This document shows positions 25,872 through 35,199 of a stretch of DNA of 64,000 nucleotides, piece after piece. Origin of the DNA: CAZNSX01 sp964575845 (GTDB taxonomy: Bacteria > UBA8248 > CAZNSX01); assembly GCA_964575845.1 (NCBI GenBank), contig CAZNSX010000002.1:372001-436000 (forward strand). The letters are read 5' to 3'. The translations under genes and the position numbers were made by a program. Position 1 is the first letter of the stretch; every line of letters begins with the position of its first letter. Below the pieces are notes generated by a model that saw nothing but the letters and a program-made list of their open reading frames with translations, had not been told where the DNA came from and ran no database searches.

Positions 25872-25977
25872 GGCGGGCTAGGCTTTCCAGAGGAGCTCAA
25901 GGTCGCGGCACCCATTACCGCCCCGGCTCTCATCCGATAGCGCTTTCATTCGCTGTGGTCTCCACGCGCCCCGCCTT

Positions 25978-26856
25978 TTAGCGGCCCTGGAAGGCGAGCA
26001 AGCTTACAGTGCCGAGCACCGCCAGTAGCATCCCCCCCACCATGCGCCAGGAGAGCGGCTCCAGGGACCGTAAGAATAGATGGGCGAGAATGAGGCTGAA
26101 AAGAGGCGAGGTTGCAATCAGAGGAGCGACAACCGATACGTCCCCGAGCCGAAGAGCCTCGAAAACAAAAAAGTAGGCCAGCGAGTTGAAAGCCCCCGCC
26201 GCACCGAAGCAAGCGGCACCACGCCGTGTAAGTCCCTTCCGTTCCCTCCATCGGAGATACGGCATCAGAAGGAAGAAGCACGGGAGAGCAGCTACGGTGC
26301 ACAGAAGGGCGCCGAAGACCGGGTACGGCAAGTAGATCATGGCCGCTTTGCGAAGGGCGGTAGTTGCGGCCAGTGAGAGCGCGCTCCCGACAGGGAAGAG
26401 AAGATGCCATCTCTGCCATGTACCCGAGGAATTGCGGCTTGTGATGAGCATCACGCCCCCAGCAATAGTCACCATACTCAGGATGACCGTTACCCCCGGC
26501 CTCTCCCCCAGGAAAAGCACGGCAAATGCCGCCGCCGCGAAGGGATGGCAGTGGGCGATGGAAGCCGAGCGGGCGACGCCCATATGGCGCAGGCTCATCA
26601 CGAAAAAGGGAAGGGCCAATCCCGGCGACACGATGCCCGCCAGGATGAGCCAGGAGAGACCCAAAAAATTCATGGGTCCCTCGGGCGGCGCGAGGCTTGT
26701 CCAGAGCCCCAGAAGAGCCAACATCGTCGGGGCAAAAACCCAGATAGCCAGGTGAGGGCTGGAATCGCTGACGCCTTCCCGCATGAGATGATTGCAGACC
26801 GCGAAAAAGACGGAGGCGCCGAGTGCGTACAGAGAAAAGACCAGGAATGGGCTCAT
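25978..26856 (-). CDS. EamA/DMT family transporter, array copy 3
   Basis: A 292-residue paralogue, the most diverged of the five. LFLGERPGVTVILSMVTIAGGV and ATSPLFSLILAHLFLRSLEPL mark the two EamA repeats. The first-repeat membrane segment reads CHPFAAAAFAVLF where others have SYPFGVAVFAILF, placing a histidine in a likely substrate path. Loops are more basic (LRWRERKGLTRRGAA) than in other copies. Start, length and C-terminus (LAFQGR) are conserved. No frameshift or stop was seen. Confidence 0.9.
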   Translation of the reverse strand: MSPFLVFSLYALGASVFFAVCNHLMREGVSDSSPHLAIWVFAPTMLALLGLWTSLAPPEGPMNFLGLSWLILAGIVSPGLALPFFVMSLRHMGVARSASIAHCHPFAAAAFAVLFLGERPGVTVILSMVTIAGGVMLITSRNSSGTWQRWHLLFPVGSALSLAATTALRKAAMIYLPYPVFGALLCTVAALPCFFLLMPYLRWRERKGLTRRGAACFGAAGAFNSLAYFFVFEALRLGDVSVVAPLIATSPLFSLILAHLFLRSLEPLSWRMVGGMLLAVLGTVSLLAFQGR

Positions 26857-26962
26857 GGCGGGCTGGACCTTTCTGGAGAGTACCCGGCCGCGGCTCCGGT
26901 TACGACCCCAGTCCTCACCCCATAGCGCCCCATGCGCCCTAAAGCCTCCACACGCTCAGCCT

Positions 26963-27838
26963 TCAGCGACCCTGAAACACAAGCATGGCCATGGTTCCGA
27001 AAACTGTCAAGAAGGTCCCCAGCACCACCCGCTTGGTGAGCGGCTCCATGTACCGCAGGAAGAGATAGGCGAGGATGAGGTTGAAGAGTGGTGTGGTCGT
27101 CATTAGAGGTGAGACAACGGTTACGTCCCCGAGCCAAAGAGCCTGAAAGATAAAGTAAGCGGCGAGGCAGTTGACAGCACCGGCTGCGGCGAAGCAGGCA
27201 ATACCATGCCGCGTCAGCCCCGTGCGGCCGCCCGTGGGAAGATGCGGCATCAGCAGGAGGAAGCAGGGCAGAGCCGCCCCGCTGCTGAGAAAGGCTCCGA
27301 AGACCGGGTAGGGAATAGAGTTCATCCCCGCCTTGCGCAGGATAGTAGCCGCTGCTACAGCTAGGGCGGCCCCTACCGGGTAGAGCAGATGCCGTCGCTC
27401 CCAGGCCTCCGAGGAGCCGCGGGCGGTGATTAGCACCACGCCCCCGACGATAGCCACCATGCCCAGTATTACGCTCACCCCCGGCCTCTCCCCCATAAAA
27501 AGTATGGCAAAGACCGCCACCCCGAAGGGATAGCTGTTGGTGATCGGAATCGAACGCGCGACACCCAGATGATCGAGGCTCAGCACTAATAAAGTTCGGC
27601 CGAATCCTGGTGCCAAGACACCAGCGAGAAGGAACAATAAGACACCGCGGAGATTTATTCCCTTGGGCAGCGCGAGGCTCGTCCAGATACCGAGAACCAC
27701 CGGCGTTATCAGGGCGGTAACCAGAATGGCCATGCGAGGGCTACATTCCCTGAGGCCTTCACGCATGAGATGGCTGAAGATGGCGAAAAGGAAGGCGGTG
27801 GCGAGCGTGTAGGAAGCGGAGGCCAGGAAAGGGCTCAC
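26963..27838 (-). CDS. EamA/DMT family transporter, array copy 4
   Basis: This 291-residue paralogue starts at GTG, with AGGAGGG about 12 bases upstream. It is very similar to copy 1: SHLMREGLRECSPRMAILV, TNSYPFGVAVFAILFMGERP and LTRHGIACFAAAGAVN are nearly shared. One residue is deleted in the second loop (LPKGINLRGV). Copies 1 and 4 being closest although separated by copies 2 and 3 implies block duplication or gene conversion in the array rather than simple stepwise tandem duplication. Confidence 0.9.
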   Translation of the reverse strand: MSPFLASASYTLATAFLFAIFSHLMREGLRECSPRMAILVTALITPVVLGIWTSLALPKGINLRGVLLFLLAGVLAPGFGRTLLVLSLDHLGVARSIPITNSYPFGVAVFAILFMGERPGVSVILGMVAIVGGVVLITARGSSEAWERRHLLYPVGAALAVAAATILRKAGMNSIPYPVFGAFLSSGAALPCFLLLMPHLPTGGRTGLTRHGIACFAAAGAVNCLAAYFIFQALWLGDVTVVSPLMTTTPLFNLILAYLFLRYMEPLTKRVVLGTFLTVFGTMAMLVFQGR

Positions 27839-27917
27839 GGCGAGCTAGTCCCTCCTGAAGAGTCCCCAGACGCGGCTTCGATCACGACCCAGGGGTTCAC
27901 CGGGTAGCGTCCCATCT

Positions 27918-28796
27918 CTAGCGGCCCTGAAAGACGAGCATGGCCACGGTCCCGAGAACTGTCAGGAAGGTCCCCGCCACTATACGCCGGTTGAGCGGCT
28001 CCAGGTACCGCAGGAAGAGATACACGAGAATGAGGTTGAAGAGGGGGATGGTCGCTATTAGAGGTGTTACAACGGATACGTCCCCGATCCGGAGTGCCTC
28101 GAAATAAAAGTAAAAGGCTAGGCAGTTGACAGCGCCCGCCGCCGCGAAGCAGGCACCGCCACGCCGTGTCAGCCCCCTACGGCTCCCGATGGGAAGATGC
28201 GGCATGAGCAGGAAGAAAAAGGGCAGAGCTGCAGCGCTCCTGAGGAAAGAACCGAAGACCGGATGAGGAATGAAGTTCATCCCTAGCTTGCCCAAGATTA
28301 TAGCGGCGCCGAAGAAGACACTCGCCCCTATAGGATAGAGCAGATGTCGTCCCTCCCAGGTCCGCGAGGGGCCGCGGGAGGTGATGAGCACCACGCCCCC
28401 GACGATGGCCAGCATGCCCAATATAACGCTCATCCCCGGCCTCTCCCCCATGAAGAACACGGCAAAGGCTATCACCGCCAGGGGATTGCTGTTGACGATG
28501 GGTGCCGAACGGGCGACACCCAGATGGTCGAGGCTCAGCACTAAGAAGGGGCGACCCAGCCCGGGCGCAGCGATGCCCGCCAGGATGAGCCAGAAAACAC
28601 CCCCAAGATTCACAAGTCCCCTGGGCGGCACGAGGCTCGTCCAGAGGCCAAGAACCACTACCATCACCAGGGCGGGAACCAGAATGGCCATGCGAGGGCT
28701 GGAATCCTTGAGGCCTTCCCGGAGGAGATGGTTGAAGACGGCGAAAAGGAATGCCGTGGCGAGCGCACAGAAGGCGGACGCCAGGAAGGAGCTCAT
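27918..28796 (-). CDS. EamA/DMT family transporter, array copy 5 (promoter-proximal)
   Basis: This 292-residue paralogue is the first of the array in the direction of transcription. It carries the family segments FFMGERPGMSVILGMLAIVGG and ATIPLFNLILVYLFLRYLEPL. The first-repeat pore segment is NSNPLAVIAFAVFF. It starts with ATG preceded by AGCTCGCC as in copies 1 and 4. Upstream lie 206 bp without a gene, then the iron alcohol dehydrogenase gene on the same strand, so the array may be read through from the catabolic block or have its own promoter. Confidence 0.9.
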   Translation of the reverse strand: MSSFLASAFCALATAFLFAVFNHLLREGLKDSSPRMAILVPALVMVVVLGLWTSLVPPRGLVNLGGVFWLILAGIAAPGLGRPFLVLSLDHLGVARSAPIVNSNPLAVIAFAVFFMGERPGMSVILGMLAIVGGVVLITSRGPSRTWEGRHLLYPIGASVFFGAAIILGKLGMNFIPHPVFGSFLRSAAALPFFFLLMPHLPIGSRRGLTRRGGACFAAAGAVNCLAFYFYFEALRIGDVSVVTPLIATIPLFNLILVYLFLRYLEPLNRRIVAGTFLTVLGTVAMLVFQGR

Positions 28797-28927
28797 GGCG
28801 AGCTAGCCCTTCCTGAGGAGCCCACGTCCGTGGTTGCTCCCATCACGCGGAGGATTTGCAGGAGGATTCGCCACCTCGGGTGCTCCCCCCGCCTCAAAGG
28901 GAGTGCCACATGGACACTTCAGAGGAC

Positions 28928-28954
28928 GCCTGGAGCCGAGGACTCCAGGCTTTT
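28928..28954 (+). repeat. Perfect 8-bp hairpin with T tract
   Basis: GCCTGGAG (28928-28935), a 7-base loop, CTCCAGGC (28943-28950) and TTTT. The T run follows on the plus strand, although the genes on both sides are on the minus strand. It could be a weak terminator of antisense transcripts, or simply a hairpin between the dehydrogenase gene and the transporter array. Confidence 0.35.
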
Positions 28955-29002
28955 AGCATTTCCCCCCGCCCCACAGCCTATTTAAGCCAATGCCATTCCC
29001 CC

Positions 29003-30163
29003 TCAGGCCGCCTGCCGGTAGATGGCCTCGATATCATCTCGGGTCAGCTTCCGGGGATTCAGGTCCAGAAGGCGGGTCAGGGTGGATGCCGCATCGGCCA
29101 GTTCAGGGATGACGCTGTCGGGGATATCCACATCCTTGAGCCTCATGGGAACCCCGACATCCTCGCAAAGACACCTCACGGCTTCCACCGAGAGCTCGGC
29201 CGCCTCCCTCAAGGAGAGTCCCTCTATGTTCTCTCCAATGGCCTCGGCTATATTTGTATATTTCTCCAGGTTGCCCATGAAGCTGAACTCCATGACCCAG
29301 GGGAACATGAGGCCATTGGCCACGCCGTGAGGGATGCCGAAGCGGCCTCCCAAAGGATAGGCCAGGGCGTGGACGGCGGCGGCAGAGGAGCTTGAGAGGG
29401 TCACTCCCCCGTAATAGCTTCCAAGGGCCATCCGCTCCCGTGCGGCCATGTTATCACCGTTGGCCACGGCCTCCCTGAGGCTAGAGCTTATGAGGCGCAT
29501 TCCTTCCAGGGAGTACATCTCGGAGATGGGATTGGCGAGGGTTGAAACGTAAGACTCCACACAGTGGGTCAAGGCGTCGATACCGGTGGCAGCCGTGATC
29601 TTAGGGGGAAGGGTGCGGGTCAGCGCGGCGTCGATGATGGCCACCCTGGGGACGCTGTAGGTGCTGACGATAGCCTTCTTCACCTTCTCATCCTTGAAGG
29701 TGAAGATGGTGTTGGGGGTGGACTCTGCCCCAGTGCCCGCGGTAGTTGGGATGAGGATTGTGGGAAGGGCGGGCTTCTTTGCAAGCTCCACTCCCACAAG
29801 ATCCCGCACCTCGCCCTTGTTCCCCAAAGCGAGACCCGTGGCCTTGGCTATGTCCAAGGAACTTCCGCCGCCCAGGCCCACCACGAGGTCAAACTTCTCC
29901 TCTCTGTAGCGGCCGTAGCACTCCTCAAGTGCCTCAATAGGAGGCTCGGGCACACACCCGTCGTAGACTTCCACTTTGACCCGGGCCGCCTTCAAGCCGC
30001 TCAGCACGGGCTCCGCCAGGCCCGCCCCAATTACCCCCTTGTCGGTGACAAAAAGGGCCCGCTTGGCACCCAGGAACTTCGCCTCATCCTCCACCTTGGC
30101 CACACTTCCGCCGCCGAACCAGACCCTGCGGGAAAACCGCGCGGTATAGATTTCTGCTGCCAT
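29003..30163 (-). CDS. Iron-containing (group III) alcohol dehydrogenase
   Basis: This 386-residue cytoplasmic NAD(P)-dependent enzyme interconverts alcohols and aldehydes, or acts on hydroxy acids and semialdehydes such as 4-hydroxybutyrate. GGGSSLDIAKATGL binds the cofactor. Metal ligands are in GIDALTHCVESYVS (Asp, His) and in HALAYPLGGRFGIPHGVAN (two His). GGAGAT lies before the ATG. It is the last enzyme of the minus-strand catabolic block. With an AbfD-like dehydratase upstream, a 4-hydroxybutyrate or related semialdehyde step is one possibility, but that is inference. Confidence 0.93.
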   Translation of the reverse strand: MAAEIYTARFSRRVWFGGGSVAKVEDEAKFLGAKRALFVTDKGVIGAGLAEPVLSGLKAARVKVEVYDGCVPEPPIEALEECYGRYREEKFDLVVGLGGGSSLDIAKATGLALGNKGEVRDLVGVELAKKPALPTILIPTTAGTGAESTPNTIFTFKDEKVKKAIVSTYSVPRVAIIDAALTRTLPPKITAATGIDALTHCVESYVSTLANPISEMYSLEGMRLISSSLREAVANGDNMAARERMALGSYYGGVTLSSSSAAAVHALAYPLGGRFGIPHGVANGLMFPWVMEFSFMGNLEKYTNIAEAIGENIEGLSLREAAELSVEAVRCLCEDVGVPMRLKDVDIPDSVIPELADAASTLTRLLDLNPRKLTRDDIEAIYRQAA

Positions 30164-30208
30164 GACCTATCTCCTCCTCATCCCTGCGCTCCGAGCCTAA
30201 TAGCGCCT

Positions 30209-31093
30209 CTAGCCAAAAATTGGCTCCCCTTCCTCCTCCTCAAGCTTAAGGCAGAGCTCTTTGAGTCTTACGGTCAGCGGGCCAGGAGCCTCGATGGGCC
30301 GGCCGTCCACCCCGGCAACCGGGTGAACATGGCCGAAGGAGGAACTGAGAAAGGCCTCATCCGCGTTATAAAGGTCGTAGAGGGTGAGGTCCTCCTCTGA
30401 GGCCGGGATTCCCTCGCGGGCCGCGAGCTCCAAAATCGTCCTCCGCGTGATGCCATCTAGGACCTGGGAGGCTCTCGGGGTCTTAAGGACCCCGGCCTTC
30501 ACGAGGAAGATGTTCTCCCCTGGGCACTCGGCCACATAGCCGTTTATATCCATAAGAAGGGCCTCATCGAAGCCGGACTCTATGGCCTCTATCCGCGCCA
30601 GAACGTTATTCAGATAGTTCAGGGATTTTATGCGGGCGTCGAGGCTCACCGAGGGGGTCTTCCGCACCGACACGCTCTTCAGGCGAAGGCCAGAGCCCCG
30701 GGGCCTGTAGCTCGTCCCCGTCTCGGGGGGAGGGCTGGGCTCATGAGGGATGATGGCCAGGGTGGGGCCACTTGTGACCCGGGGGTCCAAAAGGGGGTAG
30801 CCCGGCCCCCTGGTCACCACCACCCGCAGGTAGAGGTCCCGACCTCCATTGGCCCTTAGAGTTTCCAGAATTGTCTCCCTCAAGGCCTCGGGCCCGAGGG
30901 GCACCTCGAGCTTTATGGCCCGTGCCGAGCGGAAGAGCCTCTCGATGTGCTCCCTGAGTTTGAAGACCTTGCCGTTTCGCACCTGGAGGCTCTCATAGAT
31001 GCCGTCCCCGTAAAGGAGCCCATGGTCAAACACAGAAACCTTGGCCTCCTCCTCAGGAACGAGCTCGCCATTGAGATAGACCTTGAAGCCCAT
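30209..31093 (-). CDS. Class IV PLP aminotransferase (branched-chain or D-amino acid type)
   Basis: 294 residues, fold-type IV. Typical elements are VFDHGLLYGDGIYESLQVRNG at the N-terminus, DARIKSLNYLNNVLA with the PLP lysine, and DINGYVAECPGENIFLV. The segment NADEAFLSSSFGHVHPVAGVDG near residue 250 replaces the more usual threonine-rich loop of IlvE. The enzyme may be a branched-chain aminotransferase, a D-amino acid aminotransferase or a specialised catabolic one. It lies between the iron dehydrogenase and the hydantoinase-like genes, so it may remove or add an amino group in that pathway. Confidence 0.88.
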   Translation of the reverse strand: MGFKVYLNGELVPEEEAKVSVFDHGLLYGDGIYESLQVRNGKVFKLREHIERLFRSARAIKLEVPLGPEALRETILETLRANGGRDLYLRVVVTRGPGYPLLDPRVTSGPTLAIIPHEPSPPPETGTSYRPRGSGLRLKSVSVRKTPSVSLDARIKSLNYLNNVLARIEAIESGFDEALLMDINGYVAECPGENIFLVKAGVLKTPRASQVLDGITRRTILELAAREGIPASEEDLTLYDLYNADEAFLSSSFGHVHPVAGVDGRPIEAPGPLTVRLKELCLKLEEEEGEPIFG

Positions 31094-31117
31094 TGGCTTC
31101 TTCCTCCAGGCCCGGGG

Positions 31118-31291
31118 TTATCCCCCGTGCTGGGGAAGCACGTACTCCCTGAAGAGCTTATCGCACTCGCGCGAGCAGAAGAGCCGCTCCTTTCCCTTGA
31201 TCTTCTTCTTCAGAGGCTTGGCCGGAATCATCCGGCCGCAGCAATGGCACTTGATGTTGACCACATCATAGCTGAAGGTTATCTCGGCCAT
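31118..31291 (-). CDS. 57-residue zinc-binding (TRASH-like) protein coupled to HyuB
   Basis: The frame has two closely spaced ATGs (31297 and 31291); GGGAGGAG fits the second better. The protein has CHCCGRM and FCSRECDKLF, a four-cysteine pattern like TRASH/MYM zinc fingers, and many lysines. It overlaps the end of the HyuB-like gene by 26 bp. Acetone and acetophenone carboxylases, which are distant relatives of HyuA/HyuB, have a small zinc-containing subunit; this may be a minimal counterpart or a metal chaperone. The inference rests on position and the cysteines. Confidence 0.7.
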   Translation of the reverse strand: MAEITFSYDVVNIKCHCCGRMIPAKPLKKKIKGKERLFCSRECDKLFREYVLPQHGG

Positions 31292-33116
31292 CTCCATAGC
31301 TCCTCCCGCGGGCCCTGAGTGCTTCCGTCGCCTCCCGGTCAAGCTCCAGGGTTTCGGGATTGACAACCACCCCATAGAATTTGCGGGCGTTCTCCACGCT
31401 CACCATCTCGTTTCGAACGTCCTCCAGGACGAGCTCAACCTCCCGCTCAAAGGGGTCCCCATATCCCCCACCTCCGGTCGTTGAGTACTCGATGACGTCG
31501 CCCTCATAGATGACCTTGTTAGCGAATTTGGAGGGTGAGGGGGTGCCCCAGAGCTCGGTTGCCCGACGCCAGGTCTCGGAGCCCTTGCGCTTGACCAGGA
31601 AGGCGTTCCAGTGGCCGGGTCCCGTGTGGGGCTCAGGCGAAAGACCCCCGAAGAGCCCATAGGGCGCGCGAGTGAAGCGGTCGGCGATAAGGTTTATCCT
31701 CGCCTCAGGGGTCAGGAGCCTCAAGGCCTGGCGCACGCCCATGCCGCCCCGCCTCCGGCCAGGGCCCGCGGAGTCATCCACAAGCTCATAGGCCTCATAG
31801 AGCCACGGAAACTTGTTCTCGAATATTTCAACGGGCTGGTTGTGGTCGTTGCCGATGGGGCTTATAAGAGCCGGGTTGCCGTCGAGCGTGGCCCTTCCGC
31901 CCCAGCCTCCCTCTTCATAGAGGTAGAAGATGACAAACTCACCCGTCTCGTGGTGCAGGCTGCCGCAAGTAAAGTTCTGGCATGTCCCAAAGCAGGCTGC
32001 CGCCGAGCGCTCAGGCACGGCCTTGGCCATGGCGCCCAGAACCACGTCCACCATGCGGGTCGAGGTCTCCACGTTTCCCCCGAAGGTGGCCGCGGGGTAG
32101 TCGGCGTTTACCACCGTGCCCGGGGGCGCTATGAGCTTGATGGGCCTGAAGCAGCCGTGGTTGGTCGGGATGTGGGGGTCTGTGACCTGGAAGATGGAGC
32201 TATAGGTCTGGGAGGCGCAGACCCCGAAGGTGGCGTTTATCGGCCCCTTGACCTGAGGGCTCGAGCCCGTGTAGTCGCAGATGATCTCGTCCCCCCGCAC
32301 GACGACGGCCACTTTGATTTTGATGGGCTCTAATGTATGGCCGTCGTCATCGAGGTAATCCTCGAATTCATACCTCCCATCGGGGAGCTTGGCTATCTCG
32401 GCCCGCATGCGGCGCTCGGAGTAATCTTTTATCTCCACGAGTGCCTGCTTGAAGGTCTCCTTGCCGTACTTCTTGATGAGTTCCCTTATCCTCTGCTCCG
32501 CCACCCGGAGGCTTCCAAGCATGGCGCGCATGTCGCCGTGGATGGTGCGCGGGACCCGAACGTTGCTGAAGAGAAGCTTCCAGATATCCCTGACCTCCTT
32601 GCCCCGGGAGTAAACCTTGACGGGCGGAAGGCGGATTCCCTCCTGGAAGCACTCTGTGGCATCTCCGGGGAAGCCCCCCGGAGCACTACCGCCCACATCT
32701 ATCTGATGAGCCCGGTTTGCGGGGATGCAGATGAGCTCCCCACCGATGAAAAGGGGGTTCATGATGGTGAAATCGGTTATGTGGGTACCTCCTCGGAAGG
32801 GGTCGTTGTGCATGACCACATCGCCCGGCTCGAGGTTCTCCACCCCTATCTCCTTGATGCTCCACTCGACCGCATAGGGCATGGCTCCCAGGTGCACGGG
32901 GTTGAACTCGGCCTGGGCCACCATCTCGGGAATCCCATCGAAGATGGCGCAGGAAAAGTCAAATCCCTCGCTGAAAATGGGGGAGTAGGCCGTGCGCGAC
33001 ATGGTGGCACCCATGGCCCGGCAGAGCGAGATAAGGCTCTCCCGTATGACCTCAAGGGTGATGGGGTCGAGTCTCGCCCGGGAGGGCTTGCGCTTAGTGC
33101 TCCTCTTTGCTGGCAT
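31266..33116 (-). CDS. Hydantoinase B/oxoprolinase family protein
   Basis: This 616-residue subunit partners HyuA in ATP-dependent opening of hydantoins or 5-oxoproline, or in acetone-type carboxylation. DPITLEVIRESLISLCRAMG and DFSCAIFDG are the classic N-terminal HyuB signatures. VVMHNDPFRGGTHITDFT and ATFGGNVETSTRMVDVVLGA follow in their usual places. The length is normal for stand-alone HyuB. It starts 26 bp after hyuA ends and overlaps the small zinc-protein gene, so three coupled products may form one complex. Substrate not inferable. Confidence 0.92.
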   Translation of the reverse strand: MPAKRSTKRKPSRARLDPITLEVIRESLISLCRAMGATMSRTAYSPIFSEGFDFSCAIFDGIPEMVAQAEFNPVHLGAMPYAVEWSIKEIGVENLEPGDVVMHNDPFRGGTHITDFTIMNPLFIGGELICIPANRAHQIDVGGSAPGGFPGDATECFQEGIRLPPVKVYSRGKEVRDIWKLLFSNVRVPRTIHGDMRAMLGSLRVAEQRIRELIKKYGKETFKQALVEIKDYSERRMRAEIAKLPDGRYEFEDYLDDDGHTLEPIKIKVAVVVRGDEIICDYTGSSPQVKGPINATFGVCASQTYSSIFQVTDPHIPTNHGCFRPIKLIAPPGTVVNADYPAATFGGNVETSTRMVDVVLGAMAKAVPERSAAACFGTCQNFTCGSLHHETGEFVIFYLYEEGGWGGRATLDGNPALISPIGNDHNQPVEIFENKFPWLYEAYELVDDSAGPGRRRGGMGVRQALRLLTPEARINLIADRFTRAPYGLFGGLSPEPHTGPGHWNAFLVKRKGSETWRRATELWGTPSPSKFANKVIYEGDVIEYSTTGGGGYGDPFEREVELVLEDVRNEMVSVENARKFYGVVVNPETLELDREATEALRARGRSYGDGRDNLQL

Positions 33117-33142
33117 AGGAGAGGCTCCCCTTTAGAGGCTCC

Positions 33143-35179
33143 TCAGACATTGATGATGACATTGGCGAAGCGGTCCACCTCGGCCACCTGGCGAGGCCCT
33201 ATGAAGATTGTGGAGTCCACCTCCTCCACGATGGCCGGCCCCCGGAGCTTGACCCCGGCGGGAAGAAGCGTCCGCTCGTAGATGGGACACCCGATGAAGC
33301 GCCCCCGCTCCTTTACGTAGACGGGGCGACGGCCTTTGAGGGCCCGCCGCGCGTCGCCGCCGCCCATGCGTTTAAGCCTGGGCTTCTCGGTCGCTCCCAG
33401 GGAAGCGAGCCTCAGGGACACAAACTCGATGGGCTCATCGAGCTTGCTGTGGGCGTACTGGCGCTCGTGCTCGCGGTTGAAGTTGGCGATGATGGTTTTA
33501 AGGTCCCCGGCCTTCAGGGGGCGGCCTCCTGGAACCGGGGTCGCTACCTCAAAGTTCTGGCCAACGTAGCGCAGGTCAGCCGAGCGGATGAGTGCCGGTT
33601 TTCCCTTAAAACCCTCCCGTCTCAGGGCCTCCGCCCCCTGCCTCTCCATCTCGGCATAAATGGCGGCTATCTTCGCCATGTCCACCTCGTCGAACCTGGC
33701 GAGGTAGGAGCGGACGTAGTCAAACCGGATGTCGGCCGTGAGCATCCCAAGGGCCGAGAAGGCTCCCGGAAAAACGGGCACGACCACCTTCTTTATTCCC
33801 AGCTCCTTGGCCAGGGCGCTGGCCGAGACGGGGCTGGCTCCGCCATAGGCCAGAAGGGTGAAATCCCTGGGGTCATAGCCCTGCTGGATGGAGACGATAT
33901 GGAGGGCTCCCACCATGTTGGCCTGGGCTATATCCAGGATGCCCTGAGCGGCCTCCTGGAGCTTCATCCGCATTGAAGAGGCCACCCTCCGGCCGATGGC
34001 CTCCTCGGCCGCCGCCTTATCCAGCTTGAGCTCGCCTCCAAGGAAATATTCAGGGTCTATTATGCCCAGTGCCACATAGGCATCGGTCACCGTGGGCTCC
34101 TCGCCCCCCCGGCCGTAGCATACGGGGCCCGGCTCGGCTCCCGCACTCTGCGGGCCAACCCGAAGGAGCCCCCCCTGGTCGATCCAGGCGATGCTACCAC
34201 CCCCGGCACCTATGGAACGCACGTCGATCAGGGGAACCCTGAAGGGGACACCCCACTCGATCTCCCCCTCGGTCGTGTGCCGTGGCTGGCCGCCGTCCAC
34301 TAGGCTCACGTCAAAGCTGGTTCCCCCCATATCCATCGATATTAGGTTCCTTTCCTTGATCGCCTGGCCCAGGTAGACGCTTCCGATGACACCACCCGCT
34401 GGCCCCGAGGAGAGAGTATAAACGGGCATCTCCTTGGCGGCAGCGCTCGTCACGACCCCCCCGCCCGAGGTCATGATCATGAGGTCCGAGCGGAAACCCA
34501 TCTCATCCAGGCCCCTCTCAAGGCTATTGAAATAGTGGTTTATGAGGGGCTTCACGTAGGCGTCTATAACAACGGTGCTCGTCCTCTCATACTCCCTTAC
34601 CTCGGGCAATATTTCCGAGGACGTGCTCACGTAAACCTCGGGCCACTCCTCCCTGATGATCTCCTTCATGCGCCGCTCGTGGGCGGGGTTTACGAAGGAG
34701 AAGAGGAAGCAGACGGCAACGGCCTCGACACCGTGCGCTCTGAGCTTTCTCACGGCAGCCCTCGCCGACCCCTCATCCAGCGGCCTTATTACCCTCCCCT
34801 TGTAGTCTATCCTCTCGGGCACCTCCACCCTCAGCCGGCGGGGAACGAGCGGCTTGGGCTTGACCCACTGAAGGTCATAATGGAACTCGCGGTGGCAGCG
34901 CATGATCTCCAGGGTGTCACGGAAGCCGTGAGTGGTGATGAGGCCCACTTTCGCTCCCCGGCGCTGCACCACAGCATTTGTGGCGGCCGTAGTGCCATGC
35001 ACGAAATAGGCGACCTCCCTGGGGTCAATTTCGAGCTTTCTTATGGCATTGAGGACTCCCTCTATGGGGGCACGGGGGGTTGTGGGGGACTTGGCAATGG
35101 ATAGCTCTCCCGTCCTTTCATCCAGCACCACCATGTCGGTGAATGTGCCGCCGATATCTACTCCCACACGGTAGCTCAT
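33143..35179 (-). CDS. Hydantoinase A/oxoprolinase family protein
   Basis: This 678-residue ATP-binding subunit belongs to the hydantoinase/oxoprolinase/acetone carboxylase family. GVDIGGTFTDMVVLDERTGE is the N-terminal phosphate loop of the actin-like ATPase. HGTTAATNAVVQRRGAKVGL, SMDMGGTSFDVSLVDGG and GAGGGSIAWID are further nucleotide-site motifs. GGAS in LLAYGGASPVSA and the C-terminal GPAIVEEVDSTIFI are also typical. GGGGAG precedes the ATG. It would phosphorylate or activate a carbonyl group of the substrate for HyuB. An SDR gene lies 20 bp upstream in the same operon. Confidence 0.93.
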   Translation of the reverse strand: MSYRVGVDIGGTFTDMVVLDERTGELSIAKSPTTPRAPIEGVLNAIRKLEIDPREVAYFVHGTTAATNAVVQRRGAKVGLITTHGFRDTLEIMRCHREFHYDLQWVKPKPLVPRRLRVEVPERIDYKGRVIRPLDEGSARAAVRKLRAHGVEAVAVCFLFSFVNPAHERRMKEIIREEWPEVYVSTSSEILPEVREYERTSTVVIDAYVKPLINHYFNSLERGLDEMGFRSDLMIMTSGGGVVTSAAAKEMPVYTLSSGPAGGVIGSVYLGQAIKERNLISMDMGGTSFDVSLVDGGQPRHTTEGEIEWGVPFRVPLIDVRSIGAGGGSIAWIDQGGLLRVGPQSAGAEPGPVCYGRGGEEPTVTDAYVALGIIDPEYFLGGELKLDKAAAEEAIGRRVASSMRMKLQEAAQGILDIAQANMVGALHIVSIQQGYDPRDFTLLAYGGASPVSASALAKELGIKKVVVPVFPGAFSALGMLTADIRFDYVRSYLARFDEVDMAKIAAIYAEMERQGAEALRREGFKGKPALIRSADLRYVGQNFEVATPVPGGRPLKAGDLKTIIANFNREHERQYAHSKLDEPIEFVSLRLASLGATEKPRLKRMGGGDARRALKGRRPVYVKERGRFIGCPIYERTLLPAGVKLRGPAIVEEVDSTIFIGPRQVAEVDRFANVIINV

Positions 35180-35199
35180 GATGCTCCCCGCCTAGCCGC

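Noticed and set aside
32337..33281. Plus-strand open frames across 31.6-33.3 kb
   Set aside because: They mirror the HyuB gene, which is strongly supported.
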